Source: JAXHUK01 sp034189725 (GTDB lineage: Bacteria; Chloroflexota; Dehalococcoidia; SZUA-161). Taken from it: a stretch of 6,023 bases of DNA. Made by a program: the position numbers and the translations under genes. Of this stretch, positions 3,113 to 6,023 are shown in pieces (position 1 is the stretch's first letter; every line of letters starts with the position of its first letter). The notes beneath the pieces are model-generated. The model searched no databases, had not been told where the DNA came from, and saw nothing but the letters and a program-made list of their open reading frames with translations. Location of the stretch: positions 1-6,023 of the forward strand of contig JAXHUK010000040.1 of the NCBI GenBank assembly GCA_034189725.1, written 5' to 3'.

Positions 3113-6023
3113 ATGAATACCCATCACTACATCAGATCATTGTTCCCACGTATAGCGCTGACTCTAGTCCTGCTGCTCACAGCGGTCAGTACCGGTGCGC
3201 CAGCCTTGCATGCTGCCGATCCAGGCACACAGATGGCTAATGAGTCTGATATCAGATTGGATGTAGATGAGCCAATCATCGAGGATACTGCAAACGAAAC
3301 TACCGATGGCTCCAGTACCGAATTAAATAACCTCGATTCCTGTGCCATCTGCCCTGCTGCTACGGATAACACTTCGGACGGATATGCTGAAATCCTCAGC
3401 GATGACGACAGGATAGAACTACTCAATATCGGCATCAGCAATCCTGCAGCAATGTACTGCGAAGAGTTAGGCTATGAATATAAGGTGGTACTAACAGACG
3501 AAGGAGAGCAGGGCGTGTGTTCCCTACCTAATGGAGAGGAAGTCGATGCCTGGGCGTTTTATAAAGGTGAAGTAGGGCAAGAGTTCTCCTATTGTGCCCA
3601 ACAGGGTCTGGATATCGCCCCCCAAATGGAAAGGGATAGCTTTGCCCAGGAGTGCATTACCTGTGTAATGGATGATGGCTCCTCGCGAACAGCCTCCGAG
3701 CTCCTCAGTTTGGAACGCAAGATCACCTTTGGAGTTCAGGAATTCGATACCAACATAGAGAGGTTGAATACAACAAATGACGAGGAAAGAACGCTTGAAG
3801 TAACGACTACGAGCATTCCTGATTACTTCGACTGGAGAAACAACGGTGGAGATTGGTTGACTCCGGTGAGAAATCAGGGTGGTTGTGGCAGTTGTTGGGC
3901 GTTTGCAGCCGTAGGTATCGTAGAAGCACAGTACAACATTTTTAGCGGCAATCCACAACTGGATCTGGACCTCTCGGAACAGTACCTGGTATCGGATTGC
4001 AGTCCCAATTGCGGCGACTGTGGAGGTGGCGGACCTGCATGTGCACTTGGATTCATAAGAGATCAAGGAATAACAGATGAAGCATGTCTCCCCTATATAG
4101 CAAGTAACAGTCCCTGTTCAGGTTTGTGCCCTGATTGGAGCGAGAGACTATACACTATAGATGAGAGAGGCTATGTTCAGAACAATATACAGGCTATTAG
4201 AGAGAGCGTGATCGAAGAAGGCCCGCTCGTAGTCGCCATGGGCATCGGGAGCAAGTTTGGAGGATACTGGGATGGCGACATCTACAGATGTACCAATGAC
4301 AATGGAGCAAACCACGCTGTTGTCATAGTTGGTTACGACGAAACAGATAACTACTGGATCGTACGCAACAGTTGGGGCTCAGGTTTTGGTGACGGCGGTT
4401 ACTTTAAGGTAGGCTGTGAAGAATGCTGGATTGAGAACTACGTCTACTCTGCCAAGCTCTTGCCCAACAATCCGCCTGTTGCTAATCCGGGTGGCCCCTA
4501 CAGCGGAACCGAGGATGTTGCCATTACCTTCGATGGCTCCGCTTCCTATGATCCCAGTGGTGATCCGCTTACCTACACCTGGAACTTCGGCGACGGTACA
4601 CCACCGCTGACTGTAGCTTCTCCCACGGCAGAGCACACATATACCACTGGCCAACAGGAAGCAGACGAGGTCTACTCAGTTACTCTCACCGTAAACGATG
4701 GCAGGGCTGATTCGGAGCCTGTGACTACTACAGTTACTGTGAGTGGCGTAAACGACCAGCCTACAGCAGAAGCAGGTGGACCCTACTCTGCAACCCTGGA
4801 ACAGGCGATAACGTTCAACGGCTCCGCTTCCAGTGACGAGGAAGGGACTCTCGCTTCCTATACCTGGGATTTCGGCGATGACACACCCCCCGTGACCGTG
4901 ACCTCGCCAACCGTGAGCCATGCTTACAGCAGCCCCGGCAACTACCTCGTCCAGCTCATTGTCGAGGATAGTGATGGAACAACGGATACTGATGACACCA
5001 CAGCCCAGGTGACAGTCGAACCTGTCGAACTGTTCTCGGACAGCTTCGAGGATTACTCTTTGAGCAACTGGGTGCAGGACTACCAGAACGACTGGTTCCG
5101 CTCCGTACAGCGCGCAACCAACGGCTCGTACTCCGCTGAGGTCGATGGTCGGGCAACGGATGCTACACTTACCCTCAAGAATCCTGTCGACCTGAGTGCA
5201 GCTTCAGAGGCAACCCTCACATTCTCCTGGTTCATCGAGGGTGGACTCGATACCGGTGAATACATAGCCCTCGACCTCTGGAACGGCGCATCCTGGAACG
5301 AGACCGTCCGACTACGAGGAAACGTCGACCTCGAAAACGCATGGCATACCGAGTCCATTGACCTGGGCAACTATCTCACAAGTGATCTCAAGCTCCGCTT
5401 CCGCGGTATGATGTCCTATTCTACAGAGGACGCCAATGTGGATGCGGTGAGGATAACGGCGATACTGCCTCCCAACGACCCACCGGTTGCCGATCCAGGT
5501 GGCCCCTATAGCGGAACCGAGGATGTTGCCATTACCTTCGATGGCTCCGCTTCCTCCGATCCCCAGGGGACGGCACTTACCTACACCTGGGACTTCGGCG
5601 ACGGTACACCACCGCTGACTGTGGATACTCCCACGGCAGAGCACACGTATACTACAGGCCAACAGGGAGTAGATGAGGTCTACTCGGTCACTCTCACCGT
5701 AAACGATGGCAGAGCAAATTCGGAGCCGGTGACTACTACAGCTACTGTGAGTGGCATAAATGACCAGCCTATAGCAGACGCAGGTGGCCCCTACTCTGCA
5801 TTCCTGGGACAAACCATAACATTCAACGGCTTCGCATCAAGCGATGAGGAGACCCCTATTCCTTACGACACCGAGGACTTAGGCGATGAGGAAGGCCCTA
5901 TTGCCTCCTATACCTGGGATTTCGGCGACGACACACCCCCCGTGACCGTGACCTCGCCAACCGTGAGCCATGCTTACAGCAACCCGGGCAACTACCTCGT
6001 CCAGCTCATTGTCATGGATAGCG
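3113..6023 (+). CDS. Secreted papain-family (C1A) cysteine protease with DUF333 and PKD/beta-sandwich tail (3' truncated)
   Basis: The frame is open from ATG 3113 to the window end, 970 codons. Residues 1-34 are a signal peptide (cleavage after LHA). Residues 36-235 are an acidic, presumably propeptide, region with CAIC (77-80), a DUF333 domain (about 109-160, NPAAMYCEELG, CSLPNGEEVDAWAFYKG) and CITC (181-184). The C1A catalytic domain spans about 235-448: oxyanion Gln255, nucleophile Cys261 in GCGSCWAF, His401 in NHAVVIVGYD and Asn419 in RNSWG, all present, so it should be active. The tail has PKD1 (about 452-545), PKD2 (546-637), a beta-sandwich domain (638-783) also found in the left-end gene, PKD3 (786-880) and PKD4 (from 881, incomplete). 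PKD repeats commonly space or bind extracellular polymers. Substrate is unknown. Expression runs through a GEMM-I riboswitch and terminator. Confidence 0.93.
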   Translation, partial: MNTHHYIRSLFPRIALTLVLLLTAVSTGAPALHAADPGTQMANESDIRLDVDEPIIEDTANETTDGSSTELNNLDSCAICPAATDNTSDGYAEILSDDDRIELLNIGISNPAAMYCEELGYEYKVVLTDEGEQGVCSLPNGEEVDAWAFYKGEVGQEFSYCAQQGLDIAPQMERDSFAQECITCVMDDGSSRTASELLSLERKITFGVQEFDTNIERLNTTNDEERTLEVTTTSIPDYFDWRNNGGDWLTPVRNQGGCGSCWAFAAVGIVEAQYNIFSGNPQLDLDLSEQYLVSDCSPNCGDCGGGGPACALGFIRDQGITDEACLPYIASNSPCSGLCPDWSERLYTIDERGYVQNNIQAIRESVIEEGPLVVAMGIGSKFGGYWDGDIYRCTNDNGANHAVVIVGYDETDNYWIVRNSWGSGFGDGGYFKVGCEECWIENYVYSAKLLPNNPPVANPGGPYSGTEDVAITFDGSASYDPSGDPLTYTWNFGDGTPPLTVASPTAEHTYTTGQQEADEVYSVTLTVNDGRADSEPVTTTVTVSGVNDQPTAEAGGPYSATLEQAITFNGSASSDEEGTLASYTWDFGDDTPPVTVTSPTVSHAYSSPGNYLVQLIVEDSDGTTDTDDTTAQVTVEPVELFSDSFEDYSLSNWVQDYQNDWFRSVQRATNGSYSAEVDGRATDATLTLKNPVDLSAASEATLTFSWFIEGGLDTGEYIALDLWNGASWNETVRLRGNVDLENAWHTESIDLGNYLTSDLKLRFRGMMSYSTEDANVDAVRITAILPPNDPPVADPGGPYSGTEDVAITFDGSASSDPQGTALTYTWDFGDGTPPLTVDTPTAEHTYTTGQQGVDEVYSVTLTVNDGRANSEPVTTTATVSGINDQPIADAGGPYSAFLGQTITFNGFASSDEETPIPYDTEDLGDEEGPIASYTWDFGDDTPPVTVTSPTVSHAYSNPGNYLVQLIVMDS
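5024..5465 (+). repeat. Beta-sandwich domain shared with the left-end gene
   Basis: This stretch is a diverged copy of 121-564. Bases 5039-5104 and 136-201 match at 65 of 66 positions (single difference at 5087/184), while the rest of the domain is clearly more diverged, including silent sites. The offset is 4903 bp and both copies are on the plus strand. Confidence 0.85.
5843..5926 (+). repeat. 42-bp imperfect tandem duplication inside PKD4
   Basis: Bases 5843-5884 and 5885-5926 are two 42-bp copies, encoding DEETPIPYDTEDLG then DEEGPIASYTWDFG. PKD2 has only one such segment (DEEGTLASYTWDFG). The second copy keeps the PKD strand motif YTWDFG, whereas the first has degenerated, so PKD4 carries an extra acidic loop of 14 residues in frame. 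Confidence 0.75.

Larger units (their letters stand above)
4475..6023 (+). repeat. 1008-bp internal repeat: PKD-PKD-sandwich module
   Basis: The DNA around 4491 (GTGGCCCCTA followed by AGCGGAACCGAGGATG) recurs almost unchanged at 5499, and PKD2 recurs as PKD4. The period is 1008 bp, or 336 codons. The second module's sandwich domain lies beyond the window, so further copies may follow. High nucleotide identity within the PKD parts points to recent duplication or ongoing gene conversion. Confidence 0.8.

Noticed and set aside
3127..5812. Several minus-strand open frames opposite the protease gene
   Set aside because: They lie opposite a long plus-strand frame with clear protease and PKD domains. 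Their repeats mirror the PKD repeats, which marks them as shadows.

Overview
The window comes from a bacterium; cyclic-di-GMP riboswitches and secreted, surface-displayed proteins exclude an archaeal or eukaryotic reading. GC content is moderate. PKD-domain exoproteins, SdrD_B-type repeats and a C-terminal tail resembling the IPTL-CTERM sorting signal suggest an environmental bacterium, perhaps Chloroflexota/Dehalococcoidia-like or a deltaproteobacterium. The phylum is a guess, not something the sequence proves.

Layout, left to right. (1) Bases 1-570 (+) are the 3' end of a large secreted protein: the tail of a PKD domain and a terminal beta-sandwich domain. (2) Bases 621-653 hold a strong hairpin terminator between convergent genes, followed by three 14-bp tandem repeats that run into the end of the next gene. 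(3) Bases 709-2268 (-) encode a secreted, membrane-anchored surface protein with three SdrD_B/Cna-B-like repeats, probably an adhesin or stalk protein. (4) Bases 2269-3112 form a divergent regulatory region with no protein gene. On the minus strand, toward the adhesin gene, are a promoter, a long hairpin, a probable c-di-GMP-II riboswitch and an overlapping terminator. On the plus strand, toward the protease gene, are a probable promoter, a clear c-di-GMP-I (GEMM-I) riboswitch, a terminator and a strong ribosome binding site. (5) Base 3113 to the window end (+) encodes a secreted papain-family cysteine protease with a DUF333 domain in its N-terminal region and a long PKD/beta-sandwich tail. 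The gene is cut off by the window end.

The central observation is that two divergent genes, a surface adhesin-like protein and a secreted protease, each appear to sit behind a c-di-GMP riboswitch of a different structural class, each paired with an intrinsic terminator. The class II leader has the geometry of an ON switch, because ligand-bound folding excludes the terminator. The sign of the class I leader cannot be settled by eye. If it is OFF, the locus is a one-signal, two-riboswitch toggle: high c-di-GMP makes the adhesin, low c-di-GMP makes the protease. This resembles the Clostridioides difficile adhesin CD2831 / protease PPEP-1 arrangement, but with unrelated protein families. The left-end gene carries the same terminal domain as the protease, so the locus may be a small family of related exoproteins.
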